From: Okapia johnstoni
Lineage: Eukaryota; Chordata; Mammalia; Artiodactyla; Giraffidae
Direction: 5' to 3'
Length of the DNA: 64,000 bases
NCBI GenBank assembly: GCA_024291935.2
Contig: CM044305.1
Coordinates: 94,108,397 to 94,172,396 of the forward strand
Each line of letters starts with the position of its first letter. Position 1 is the stretch's first letter. The translations under genes were made by a program, and so were the position numbers. Below the pieces are notes generated by a model that worked only from the letters and a program-made list of their open reading frames with translations, had not been told where the DNA came from and did not search any database. Below, piece by piece: positions 45,101 through 56,074 of the stretch.

Positions 45101-46475
45101 GACAGCTCTGATAAATAAAATCAGAAATGAAAGAGAATCAATAACAGTGGATATAACGGAAGTAGGAAGGAGTTTTAGAGAATACTAGGAAGAATTGTAT
45201 GTCAACAAACTGTACAATGTAGAAGAAATAGGCAAATTCTTATAATTATACAACCTTCCAAGACTGAAGCATGAAGAAATAGAAAATCTGAAGAGTTGCA
45301 TCACTGGTCAATATGACTTCACAGAGATTGAAACAGTAATCAAAATCTCCCCTCAAACAATAGTCCAGGACCAGAGAGCTTCACAGGTGAATTCTACCAA
45401 ACATTCAAAGACAATTTAATGCCTATCCTTCTCAAACTGTTTCAAAAGAATTGAAGAGAAAGGAATGATTCCAAAGTCATTCTTTTAGCTAAGCATTACC
45501 CTGATCCCAAAACCAGATAAAGACATTGCAAAAAGAAAAAAATTACAGGCCAGTATCTGTGATGAATGTAGATGCAAAAATCCTTGACAAAATAGTAACA
45601 AACTAGTTCAAAAATTCATTGATAGGTTCATACACCATAATCAAGTGGGATTTATTCCAGGAATTGAAGAATGGTTCAATATCTGCAACTCAATCTCAAC
45701 ATAAGAAAGTCCATATACAACAAACCATAACTAAACCCTAAAACTCCAGCAAAAAGCTATTAGAACCAGCAAAGTTTCAGCATGCAAAAAACAATATATA
45801 AAGTTCTTTTGAAATTTTTATGCCTATAGTGAACTACGAAAAAGAGAAGTTAAGAAAGCATACTATTGACAGTCGCAACACAAAAATACCTGGGAATAAA
45901 TTTAATCATGGAGGTGAAAAACATATACAGTGAAAACTATAAGATGTTGTTGAAAGAAATTGAAGAAGGCACAAATAAATGGAAAGATATCCACATTCAT
46001 GAACTTGAAGAATTAACATTGTCAAAATATTCATATACCTAAAACAATATACATATTCAATACAATGTCTATCAAAATCCCCAAAACGTATTCCACAGAA
46101 ATAGAACTATAAATTCTAAAATTTCTATGGAACCACAAAAGATCCTGTATAGCAGTTCGGAGGGAAAAAAAAGAACAAATTTGGAGGTATCACACTCTTT
46201 CAAAGCCATAGAAATCAAAACGGCATGGTATTACCAGAAAAACAGATACATATATCAATGGGACAAAATTGAAAGTCCATGAATAAACCCATGTATTTGT
46301 ATGGAAAATTAATTTAGGACAAAGGAACAAAGAACATATAATGGAAAAAGTCTAGTGTCTTCAGTAAGTGGTACTGGCAAAACTGTAGAGTCATCTGCAA
46401 AACAATGAAACTCAACTACTGTCTCATATACAAAAGTATACATATACAAAAGTATACATATGGTACATATGGTAC
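42121..46475 (+). mobile_element. Second degraded L1, plus strand (5'UTR-like start, ORF1, ORF2)
   Basis: A GC-richer 5'UTR-like part (42,130-42,880) precedes ORF1 wording from about 42,890 ('gaacagaaggaatactctac', 'gatagaaatctagaaataat') with stops. Endonuclease and RT regions follow ('acatcaatggacagatcatc' at about 44,440; 'attctaccaaacattcaaag' at about 45,390; 'tcaagtgggatttattccag' at about 45,640). All frames are broken. The sequence breaks up near 46,430 into short ATAC/GTACATATG repeats. Confidence 0.8.
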
Positions 46476-46730
46476 ATATGATATCATACGATATTCATCT
46501 TTCTCTGGCTGACTTGCTTCACTTAGTATAATAATCTCTAGTTCCATCCATGTTGCTGCAAATGGCATTTTTTATGGCCGAGTAATATTCCATTGTATTC
46601 ATATGCCATATCTTTATCCATTCATCTCTTGATGGACACTTAGGTTGCTTACATGTTTTGTCTGTTGTAAATAGTGCTGCCACAAACATTGAGGTGCATG
46701 AGTTTTCTCTGGATATATGCATCAGAAATG
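46476..46730 (-). mobile_element. L1 late-ORF2 piece, inverted
   Basis: 'ctgacttgcttcacttagta', 'ggccgagtaatattccattg' and 'gtctgttgtaaatagtgctg' are the reverse complement of L1 ORF2 3' wording, between two plus-strand L1 pieces. Confidence 0.85.
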
Positions 46731-48195
46731 AGAAAGGAGTAATTATAACTGATACTGCAGAAATACAAAGAATCATAAGGACTACTGCAAAGAACTACAT
46801 CCCAATAAAATGAACAACCTAGAAGATTCTTAGAAAGGTACAATTTCCCAGGAAGAAACATAAAATATGAGCAAACTTATTACCAATTCTGAAATTGAAT
46901 CTGTAACATAAAAACTCCCAACAAAAGTCTAGGGACAGATGGCTTCACAGGTGAATTTTACCAAACATTTAGAGGAGAGTTAACACCTATCCTTCTAAAA
47001 CTATTTCAAAATATTGCAGAGGAAGGAACACTTCTGAACTCATTTTATGAGGTCACCATTATTCTGATACCTAAACTAGACAAAGATAGCACAAAAAAAG
47101 AAAATTAAGGGCCAACATCAGTGATTAACATAGATGCAAAAATCCTCAACAAAGTACTGGCAAACCAAACCCAGCAATACATTAAAAGAATCATACACTA
47201 TAATCAAGTGGGATTTATCCCAGGGCTGCAAGGATTTTTCAATATCTGCAAATCAATCAGTGTGATACACCACATTAACAAGTTAGAGTATAAAAACAAC
47301 ATGATCACCTCAATAGATGCAGAAAAAGCTTTTGATAAAATTCTACATCTATTTATGATAAACTCTCCAGAAAGTGGGCATAGAGGGAACATACCTCAAC
47401 ATAATAAAGATAATAAAGATAAATAACAGCTAACATCATACTCAACAGTGAAAAGCTGAAAGCATTGTTAAGTATTATTCACATTGTTAAGTATTTGGCT
47501 ATTCACATTAGCCAAATGGTGAAAGCAACCCAAATGTCCACTGACAGATATACACGCCATGGAATATTATTCAGCCCAGACTTAAAAAGGAAGAAAGTTT
47601 TGAGATGTGCTATCATATGGATGAAACCTGTAGACATTGCGCTAAGTCACATAAATGTCACGAGACTTCCCTGGTGGTCCAGTGGTTAAGAATCCAGCTG
47701 CTAATGCAGGAGACACGGGTTTGATCCCTGGTCTGGGAAGATTCCACATGCTGCAGGGCAACTAAGCCTATGTGCCACAATTACTGAAGCTTGTACACCC
47801 TAGAGCCCATGCTCTGCAACAAGACAAGCCACCGCATTGAAAAGCCCATGTATATAGGATCATGTACCACAATGAGAGAATAGCCCCTGCTTGCCACAAC
47901 TGGAGAAAGTCTGCGTGCAACAATGAAGACCCAGTGCAGCCAAAGATAAACAATTAAATTAAAAAATAAGATTCACAAAAAAGACAAATATGAGTCATCT
48001 AGAGAAGTTAAACTCACAAAAATAGAAAGTAGAATGGTGGTTGCCAGAGGTTGGGGAAAGGAGAGATCAGGAGTTTGTAATTCATGAAATAATTCTGGCA
48101 GTTGGTTGCATATCAATGTGAATACACTAAACAATACTTAACTGTACACTTGATGGTTAGAATAGTTAGTTTTATGTGTATTTTACTATGATTAA
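46731..48195 (+). mobile_element. L1 fragments (RT region, then ORF2 end and 3'UTR)
   Basis: RT-domain wording ('gtgggatttatcccagggct', 'tcaatagatgcagaaaaagc') runs to about 47,470, then jumps to the ORF2 end ('caacccaaatgtccactgac') with the middle deleted. A CHR SINE follows (47,664-47,972), then the L1 3'UTR to 48,195. The open frame 47,121-47,426 is RT-derived and lacks the rest of the domain. Confidence 0.8.
47664..47972 (+). mobile_element. CHR-1-type SINE
   Basis: Full plus-strand element from 'gagacttccctggtggtcca' through 'agtctgcgtgcaacaatgaa' to an A-rich tail. Confidence 0.88.
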
Positions 48196-48755
48196 AAAGT
48201 TTCAGCATTATTTACAATAGTCAAGATATGCAAGCAACCTAAGTGTCCATCCATGGATGAATCTATATGAAGATATGGTATATATACTACAGTGGCATAA
48301 TAGCCAGAAAAAAGAATGAAATCTGCCATTTTTGACAACATGGATGGACCTGGAGGGCATTATAAAAGTGAACTAAGTTAGGTAAAGATGAATACTGTAT
48401 GTTATTACTTATATGTGGAATCTAAAAATAAAACAAGTGAACAAACTAATAAAAATATCCAGAAACAGATTCATAGATACAGAGAATAAACTAGTGGTTG
48501 CCAGAAGGGAGGTGTGTGGGCAATGGATTAAATAGGTAAAGTAGATTAAATGGTACATAATTCAGCTATAAGTAGATAACAGGGATGTGATGTACATATA
48601 ATGAATATAGCCACTAACATTGTAACGACTTGTATGGTGACAGATGGTAACTGGTCTCAGATCATTTCATAATGGATAAAAATATTGAATCACTATGTTG
48701 TACACCTGGAGCTAATATAATATTGTATGTTAATTATAACAATAAAAAGTTATGC
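48196..48755 (+). mobile_element. L1 3'-terminal fragment
   Basis: It begins again with late-ORF2 words ('catggatggacctggagggc') and runs through a 3'UTR ('gtacacctggagctaatata') to AATAAAAAG at 48,750. It is a second, nested or adjacent L1 end. Confidence 0.8.
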
Positions 48756-49174
48756 TTATCCATCAAGACCAGTGAATTGAAATCATGTTTAGGTGATTTG
48801 AAAGCATAACAAGGTGAGAAAATTGCTTTAGCACTCAATTTGTATTGTTTACTCTAAGTACAGATACTATATTTTCCTTATTATGTATTATTTTGTAGAC
48901 TTAAATTTGAATAAAATTTTCATTAGCACCTAAGATATAAACACTAATTAGAAATATCAATTCATCTGGTCTGAATTAAAAGGGAACACAGTAAGTCATA
49001 CATATTCTTCGAGAGAATTAGTCATTTTACTCCAGCTCTTGCTGACCCATAGATTGGAATAAAAAATGCCAAGTAGATTAGTGGGGACAAATAGAGATTT
49101 CAGATATGGATCCAAGTATTGATATATATGGATTAATGATTAATACATGACAAAAGTCAACATTAAAACAAAAC

Positions 49175-49535
49175 TAAGATAATGGCATCTGGTCCCATGA
49201 CCTCATGGCAAGTAGAAGGAGCAAAAGTGGAAGCTATGACATATTTTATTTTCTAGAGGCTCCAAAAACACTGCGGATGGGGACTGTAGCCATGAAATTA
49301 AAAGACACTCCTTGGAAGGAAACCTGTGACAAAACTAGACAACGTATAAAAAAGCAGAGCCATCACTTTGCCAACAAAGATCTGTATAGTCAAAGCTATG
49401 GTGTTTTCAATAGTCATGTATGGATGTGAGAGCTGGACCATAAAGCAAGCTCCAGGATATAGTGAAGAACAGAGGAGCCTGGCGTGCTGCAGTCCATAGG
49501 GTTGCAAAGAGTCGGACACGACTTTGCAAGTGAAC
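49175..49535 (+). mobile_element. Degenerate, internally deleted BovB 3' fragment
   Basis: 'aatggcatctggtcccatga' to 'aaagagtcggacacgacttt'. About 300 bp of the usual C-terminal region is missing between 'ggaccataaagcaagctcca' and 'cctggcgtgctgcagtccat'. It is the most decayed BovB in the window. Confidence 0.85.
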
Positions 49536-49889
49536 AACCACATAGCAAAAGAAGTGTTCAGTGTCTGTCAGCAAAGAGTGTTTTTTATAAATAGTACTAG
49601 AAAAATTGGAAATTCATGGAGCAAAACTAAACCAGCCCCTTTCCTCATGTTTTGTGTGGAAGTAATATACAGCTGGTTTAATACCTTAAGTAAAACGATG
49701 CAATATGAAAGAAAAATGTGGTAGTCTTTAAAAGAAAAGCGTGGTAGTCTTTAAATAGGCAAGACCTTTATAAGATAAGTAACCCAGAAGTCACATATAC
49801 GCACTACTACGTATGAACTAGATAACTAGTAAGCACCCAGTGTTAGAGCAGGGAACTCTACTCAATACTCTGTACTGAACTATATGGGA

Positions 49890-50870
49890 AAAGATCGTAA
49901 AAAAGAGTAGGTATATGTATATGTATAACATTCACTTTGCTATACAGCAGAAACTAACATTGTAAATAAACTACACTCCAATAAAAATTAACCCCTCTCC
50001 AAATAAATTAAAGTAAGTGCTCTGTAGAAACAAACAGCAAAAAGAAATCACTAAAGACAAAAGCAAATGAGAAACAATAAACTGAAATATATGGCGCATG
50101 TGTCAGACACAGATTACATATATCTTGATCAGAGTAAAACAAACGAATGAATAGAAAAATGTATGATGTACAGGCAATTCCTGGAAGAGAAAATAAAAAT
50201 GTCCAATAAACATGCAAAAATTCTTAACTTTATTATTTGTGAGGGAGCTGCAAAATGAAACACCAACCACTAAAGGAAATCCTCTGCTGGTGAAGATGGA
50301 GAGGGAAAGAGCTGGCCACACACTGCTGGTGGGTGTGTGGGGGTATAAACTGCTAAAAGCTTTTCATGAAATAGTTATGATAATATTTGGTAATAGTATA
50401 AAACATCTTCTTTTACTCAGCACACTCTCTTTGGGGAATCAGTCCTTTGGTATCAAAAGCATCAACGCACAAAGATACATGTACAAAATGTTTATTTCAG
50501 CTTTACTTGTACTGTCAAAAAACTGAAAACAAAGTGAAATTTCACCCAGAAAGGAATAGTTGAGTAAAGTGTAATACATTGCTGCTATCAATTACTATGC
50601 AACTATTAAAAGCAATTATATATGTAGTTGACTCGGATAGATGTCCATCATATAGTAAGTGAGAAAAACAAGTCATGGAGGAAATGATTGCACTTTTGTG
50701 AATACAACCAGTAACCACCCATTTCTGTTTATATAACATTTTGTTCATCACTTCAAAGAAATGGACAAATGACTTTCTTCATCTTTTAAGCATATATACT
50801 TTTGCAATTACACTTTTAAATAAATACAATTAAATGTTACATACTTGTCTTTATGTTTCTTTTCTTTTTT
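49890..50870 (+). repeat. L1 3'UTR piece and older L1/HAL1-like segment
   Basis: 49,890-49,990 is L1 3'UTR ('cactttgctatacagcagaa', 'cactccaataaaaatta'). 50,080-50,870 has diverged late-ORF2 wording ('ctggccacacactgctggtg', 'atgtccatcatatagtaagt') consistent with an ancient L1. No gene. Confidence 0.55.
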
Positions 50871-51106
50871 TTTTTTAAGTTCAAGTTATGATTGAGTATC
50901 AAAGATGGATAAGCTCTTATACAGTCAGCAAAAACAAGACCAGGAGCTGACTGTGGCTCAGATCATGAACTCTTTATTGCCAAATTCAGACTTAAATTGA
51001 AGGAAGTAGGGAAAACCACTAGACCATTCGGGTATGACCTAAATCAAATCCCTAACGATTATACAGTGGAATTAAGAAATAGATATAAGGGACTAGATCT
51101 GATAGA

Positions 51107-51500
51107 CAGAGTGCCTGAGTGCTGAAGAATTGATGCTTTTGAAGTGTGGTGTTGGAGAAGACTCTTGAGAGTCCCTTGGACTGCAAAGAGATCCAACCAG
51201 TCCATCCTAAAGGAGATTAGTCCTGGGTGTTCATTGGAAGGACTGCTGTTGAAGCTGAAACTCCAATACTTTGGCCACCTGATGCGAAGAGTTGACTCAT
51301 TGGAAAAGACCCTGATGCTGGGAAGGATTGGGGGCAGGAGGAGAAGGGGACGACAGAGGATGAGATGGCTGGATGGCATCACCGACTCGATGGACATGAG
51401 TTAGAGTAAACTCTGGGAGTTGGTGATGGACAGGGAGGTCTGGTGTGCTGCAGTCAATGGGGTCACAAAGAGTCGGACATGACTGAGTGGACTGAACTGA
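51107..51500 (+). mobile_element. BovB 3' fragment
   Basis: From 'gctgaagaattgatgctttt' to 'actgagtggactgaactgat'. The frame 51,144-51,404 is a BovB C-terminal remnant (WCWRRLLRVPWT-like). No target-site duplication was found. Confidence 0.92.
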
Positions 51501-51799
51501 TCATTGAGTACATTTTACTTTTAGCTACTCATCATAGTTCAACATTTCTCCAATGGAAAAATGTGTTTGCGGGTATGTGTCAAATCACCTGGGAAGGATT
51601 TTTGTTTTTATTGGTGTAGCTGCCTCTTTCCTTTCCTTCCCCTGACCCTTCCAAGCATGGTGGGTGCAAATAGACTGGGCATGAGTGTTTTTAAGTTTCA
51701 CAAGTGTTTCTGCTATGCCCCCTGAACCCCTCTGCCATCACCCCTGGTTGAGAACCACTGAATCTATTAGCAACTGAGTCGTTGATTGAAGCATATATT

Positions 51800-52010
51800 G
51801 GGCTTCCCCGATGGCTAGCGGGTAAAGAATCCACCTGCAATGCAGGAGACACGGGTTTGATCCCTGGGTGGGGAAAATCCCCTAGAGGAGGAAATGGCAA
51901 CCCACTCTAGTATTCTTGCCTGAAAAATCTCCATGGTCAGAGGAGCCTGGCGGACTACAGTCCACAGGATCCCACAGAGTCGGACATGACTGAGTGGAAA
52001 AGCACACATG
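51800..52010 (+). mobile_element. Bov-tA SINE
   Basis: Full plus-strand element ('gggcttccccgatggctagc' to 'cggacatgactgagtggaaa'). Confidence 0.92.
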
Positions 52011-52334
52011 CAGTCTTTAAATATGAATAAGTGAGATTTACTTAATGCAAGAAAAAAAGTTTAAGGGAATCTGGACTTAGAGAAACGCCTCCACAGATCA
52101 GAAGAATCCTTACTTCCTCGGGGTGAGGAATGGAGTTCGAGTCAGAGAGTATGCTTCAAGGCGGCGCAATAAAACGGGAAGGTGCGGAGAGTCAACCATC
52201 AGAGAAGAAAGCGAAGGACAGGAGCCCAAGTGGGCCTCCAGGTGTCAGCACTGAGTCAAAGGGCGAAGGAACCCACAGGCCCGCAGTGGGGCCTCCGAGA
52301 CCTCTGGAGGGCGCTCTGCTGCCTGCTGCTCTCG

Positions 52335-52545
52335 GTAGTATTGTTTGTAGTTAGTTAGTAGTTTAGTAGTTAGTTGGTGGTGCTAGTAGTTAGTAGTGTT
52401 CGTAGTTAGTAATGTTAGTGGTTAGTTAGTGGTGTTAGTAGTTAGTAGTGTTAGTAGTTGGTGGTGCTAGTAGTCAGTTGCTGGTGCTGGTAGTTAGTAG
52501 TGTTAGTGGTTGGTTGGTAGTGTTAGTAGTTAGTAGTGTTAGTAG
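52335..52545. repeat. TTAGTAG-type minisatellite
   Basis: About 200 bp consist almost only of G, T and A in imperfect units such as GTTAGTAGTTAGTAGT and GTTAGTGGTTAGTTG, with higher-order units of roughly 30-60 bp. The G/T strand bias is extreme. It is not TTAGGG telomere repeat. Confidence 0.9.
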
Positions 52546-53288
52546 CCCTGCTGTGTGTGCCCCGAACGTCTCCCTGCCTGATCCGGAGGGCAGCCCTCGA
52601 AGCAGGATGCTCTGCGTGCCGGGCATCCGAGGCCCAGGAAGGGAGGCGCTGGGGGGCTGCGGCCCCCTCTGCAGCCAGGCCTCCAGGGCAAAGGGCAGCC
52701 AAAGGGAGCGGTGGAGGTGGCAGCTACCCAGAGGGGAGGAGGCAGGGCCCCGGGTCTTACAGCAAAGGGAGGGGAGGAGAGCCTGGGCGACCGGCCGGCC
52801 TCTGACGGACAAGGAGCGGTGAGCCGTCCCAGGGGCCCTGTCAGGAGGCCCGCCCCGCCCTCTGAATACCAAGAGGGCCCCAACGTCACCACCCAGAAGG
52901 TCTCACGGGTGCAGTTCTCCCTCCAACGTCCCGCCTCTGTGAGCAGAGAGCGCAGGACTGGGCCCCGCCTGCGGCCTCTCTGCTCACCGGGCTCCGACAC
53001 AGGGGGAGGCAGGGTCCCCCAGCCTGGAGCCACCTGCTCTGGGCCCCGCTTTCTGACACTCCAGCTGTGGTTCTGAACTTGTGTGCCTCACAAAAGCCTC
53101 TGCAGACCTGGTGACCGCTGCAGGGAAATGCCCCGGAGCTGCTTTTACATATGATTCAAGGGGATTTATGTTCACACAACCTCCCGCCCTTCCCCTGGGC
53201 CCCCCGGAGCTCAGAACCCCTGCTCTATTCTCCTAGCTTGAGTTCGGCTCTCAGCTGCAGGGTCGCCTCTGGGTGTCGTTCCCCACAG

Positions 53289-53307
53289 TGGCCGCTAGAT
53301 GGTGACA
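53289..53307 (+). promoter_or_regulatory. CTCF-like site outside the repeat units
   Basis: TGGCCGCTAGATGGTGACA keeps TGGCC, AG at 9-10 and GG at 13-14 of the CTCF consensus, with GGT in place of GGC. It is unrelated in flank to units A-F. Confidence 0.35.
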
Positions 53308-53339
53308 GAGACCTGCCTGGACGCCTCGCCTCTGTTGGG

Positions 53340-53565
53340 GGCTGCTGCTGCTGCTGCTGGCTTAGTCTCTTCAGTCGTGTCTGACCCTGTGCGACCCTAT
53401 GGACTGCAACCTGCCAGGCTCCTCTGTCCATGGGATTCTCTAAGCAAGAATAGTAGAGTGGGTTGCCACGCCCTCCTCCAGGGAATCTTCTCGATCCAGG
53501 GATCGAACTCGGATCTCCTGCATTGCAGGCAGATTCTTTACCGCTGAGCTACCAGGGAAGCCCCC
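53340..53565 (-). mobile_element. Bov-tA SINE, minus strand, with (GCT)n
   Basis: A (GCT)6 run at 53,341-53,358 (its tail) is followed by the reverse-complement element to 'tgagctaccagggaagcc'. Confidence 0.9.
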
Positions 53566-53950
53566 TTCCAGGGCCAATGGCAGCTTTTCACAGGTCAAGT
53601 TTGGCCTCATCAGGTAAGTGAAACTAGGACTCAGGACAAACGTCACCCCCGTATCTTCCCCTCTCCTCTCACACACATCTCTGAGTGAATGAACGCTGAA
53701 CAAAACCACTTCCTGCTCCACCCGGGACACTCCTCCCTGTAGCATCCTGTCCCTTCCCTGATCACACAGTCTGAATGACTCCTTCCAGCAATAAAATCAG
53801 CAAGGACAGATGCTGCGAATGCAGCTGTCTTTGACTGTCCCTGTGTTCCCCGGACCTATTGCCCTCCTCCCTCACGTTGTAGAAGACGGGCGTCCATGTT
53901 CTTTCTTGACTTCACCATAACCCAGCCAACAACTACTGTGGGCTGGGCTA
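53566..53950. other. Unrecognised sequence
   Basis: An AATAAA near 53,790 and pyrimidine-rich text after it could be an LTR remnant, but I cannot name it. No exon is supported. Confidence 0.4.
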
Positions 53951-53964
53951 AGGACACAGACCAC

Positions 53965-54145
53965 ATCTTGGTAGCTGTGTGACTTTTAGCTAGTTACTTA
54001 ACCTCTCTGTGCCTATGTGTCCTCATAAATACAACGAGAATTGCAACAGTACCTACCTCGTGGAGTAATTATGGGAACAAAATGAATCTGTATTTCTAAA
54101 CACTTATGACAATACCTAGCATACATGTTAGCTCTTCTAATGTGT
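53965..54145 (+). repeat. MIR SINE
   Basis: 'tgtgtgacttttagctagtt', 'aacctctctgtgcctatgtg', 'gtacctacctcgtggagtaa' and 'cacttatgacaatacctagc' follow the MIR consensus in order; nearly full length. Confidence 0.85.
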
Positions 54146-54699
54146 CATGTTAGACTCTCATAGTGAGACCACAGAAATTACCTCTCTCTCTTTTTTTTAA
54201 TGGCATTTCCCATTTCGAGCTCCTGGTTTTTGTCTTTGGGCTTTGTCCCTGGTTTCATAAACTGTGTCTGGGGGTTGCTAACTGCTCTTTGGTGCCAGTT
54301 TTCTTCAAAGCCCTGGGGTTGGTGTAGTTGCTGCTATGCTCTGGGTTGAGACAGGCCTGGCAGCATATTATTTGAGTCCCAGTGTTCTCTGGGAACATAT
54401 AAAAGTAGAAACTCCCTCCACCCACAGATAGAAAGCCATTCCCTCTGGTGTAAATATTTGACCCTGGAGCACAGCTTTAGGGCCCAGGCACAAAACGCTG
54501 CTCCTAGGACACTAGCCAAGCTCCCACCGGGCAGGTGCTATGCGCACTCCAGGGTACAATGCTGCTTGATAATGAGCAGTCAGAGTCCCCCAGGGTTTCC
54601 CAAAGGCTGACCTGCTGTACAGAATTGTGCAGAAAGTTCAGGGTGGCCTGAAATTTGTTTTCTTGTGTCTGATTTGTATATTCTTACTGCTTTTTTTCT

Positions 54700-55090
54700 T
54701 TTTTTTACAAATTGAGATATTATTCACATACCATAACGTTCACCCTTTTAGAATGCACAATACAGTGTTTATTTTTATTTTTTTTTAGCATATTCACAAA
54801 GCTTTGCAACAACTGTCACCATCTAATTCTAGGACTTCTATCACCCCTGAAAGAAACCCCATACCCATTACATTCTCATTCCCAGTTTCCCACCCCTACC
54901 CCCAGCTCCTGACAACCACTGATTTGCTTTCTGTCTCTATGAATTTGTCTGTTCTTGACATTGCATATGAATGGAATCATAAAATATGTGGGCATTTTGT
55001 GTCTGACTTCTTACACTTAACATGACATTTTGGAAGTTCATCCATGTAGTAGCCTGGATCACTACTTCATTTCTTTTTATGGCTGGTAAG
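54700..55090 (-). repeat. Ancient L1M 3'UTR, minus strand
   Basis: 'caaattgagatattattcac', 'ccagctcctgacaaccactg', 'catatgaatggaatcataaa' and 'agttcatccatgtagtagcc' match the reverse complement of an old mammalian L1 3' end. Confidence 0.75.
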
Positions 55091-56070
55091 TGGATGAAAA
55101 AAAATGTGGAATATCTCCTTGTCATTTGAGGCATATAAGTAGGGAGGGCAGATCTAACATTCAAGGACTGATGGAACAAACCCCTCTACAACATATCCCT
55201 TCTGTTTCCAGACCAAGATTATATGTCTTCTCAATCTTGCCGTTTTCAGATCAGTTTTTGTTGTCATACATTTGTGATATGGCCACTCAATTCCTCACCT
55301 TCACCCCAACTGCTTAACACTGGCATTGGAAAGATAAGGCAGGGACTTACCCAAATCCTGTTCTCTGAGTTCTGGGATGGCCTAAATTTCTCAAGATAAA
55401 TCACTTTGCCGGTCCAGTTCTAGCCCAGGCTTGCCTTTCTAAACAGAGAGTAGGCTGTTGAAGCCCCTGCTTGTGGGTCATTGTACCCACCAAGTCTTGG
55501 GACAGAGCCACCAAGGAGGGCGGCAGCCCTTTCCTTAGAAAACATTCGCTGCCTGCCCCCCTCCCCCATCGACTTCCCACACACCACGAAGCTTCTTTGC
55601 CCTCACCCACTTGTGGAAGTGAATTGCTCTTCCTCAGTCCTGGTTCTGGGCCTGGGTGTTACATGCAATGATGACCACAAGCTGCTGATATAGAGCTTAG
55701 CTGGAAGTCTCCCTTGTGTCTCCTGGGGCTGAGCAGCCATTTGATTTGACTCAGTTTCATTCATGCCCCAGTATCTATGAAACACCTACTATGTCATGGC
55801 TCTCTGCAAAGATCTTCCTCTGGTTCACAGAGTTCACAGAATGACTCAAGCTGCAATATATGAATGCCATGACTCAAGCTGCAATATATGAACAGCCTTC
55901 ACATCGCCCAACCTTACTCTCTTCTCCAAAGGGATAAATTAGAGAAATGGAGCCTCCTACAGTGAGCATTTTAAGAGCCCTGAGCACACCTATGTCGTTT
56001 TTCTTTCCCACAATCTTGGCCTCTCCCTTCTAACACCACATGTCATTGTGCTTTTCATATGATAATGATA
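55091..56070. other. Unique sequence
   Basis: No gene is supported. Opposing frames at 55,401-55,785 have no splice or start context. It contains a 24-bp near-tandem duplication (55,841-55,864 and 55,869-55,892). Confidence 0.5.
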
Positions 56071-56074
56071 AATT

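Larger units (their letters stand above)
52100..53320. other. GC-rich, CpG-containing block
   Basis: This is the only clearly GC-rich stretch in the window, strongest at 52,550-53,060. It contains a minisatellite (52,335-52,545) and two CTCF-like words (52,301-52,316 and 53,289-53,307). Many overlapping open frames on both strands (up to 164 codons, minus strand, 52,539-53,033) are what high GC produces; their proteins are Arg/Pro/Gly/Ser-rich and low in complexity, so I do not call a gene. It could be a CpG island/promoter, an older insertion of GC-rich repetitive DNA, or a lineage-specific repeat that I do not recognise. Confidence 0.5.

Noticed and set aside
52335..52545. Interstitial telomere repeat
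   Set aside because: Units are TTAGTAG/TTAGTGG, not TTAGGG, and the array is irregular.
52474..53076. Overlapping 121-164 codon frames in the GC-rich block
   Set aside because: Several frames are open at once on both strands, as expected from high GC. The proteins are low-complexity Pro/Arg/Gly and lack splice or start support.
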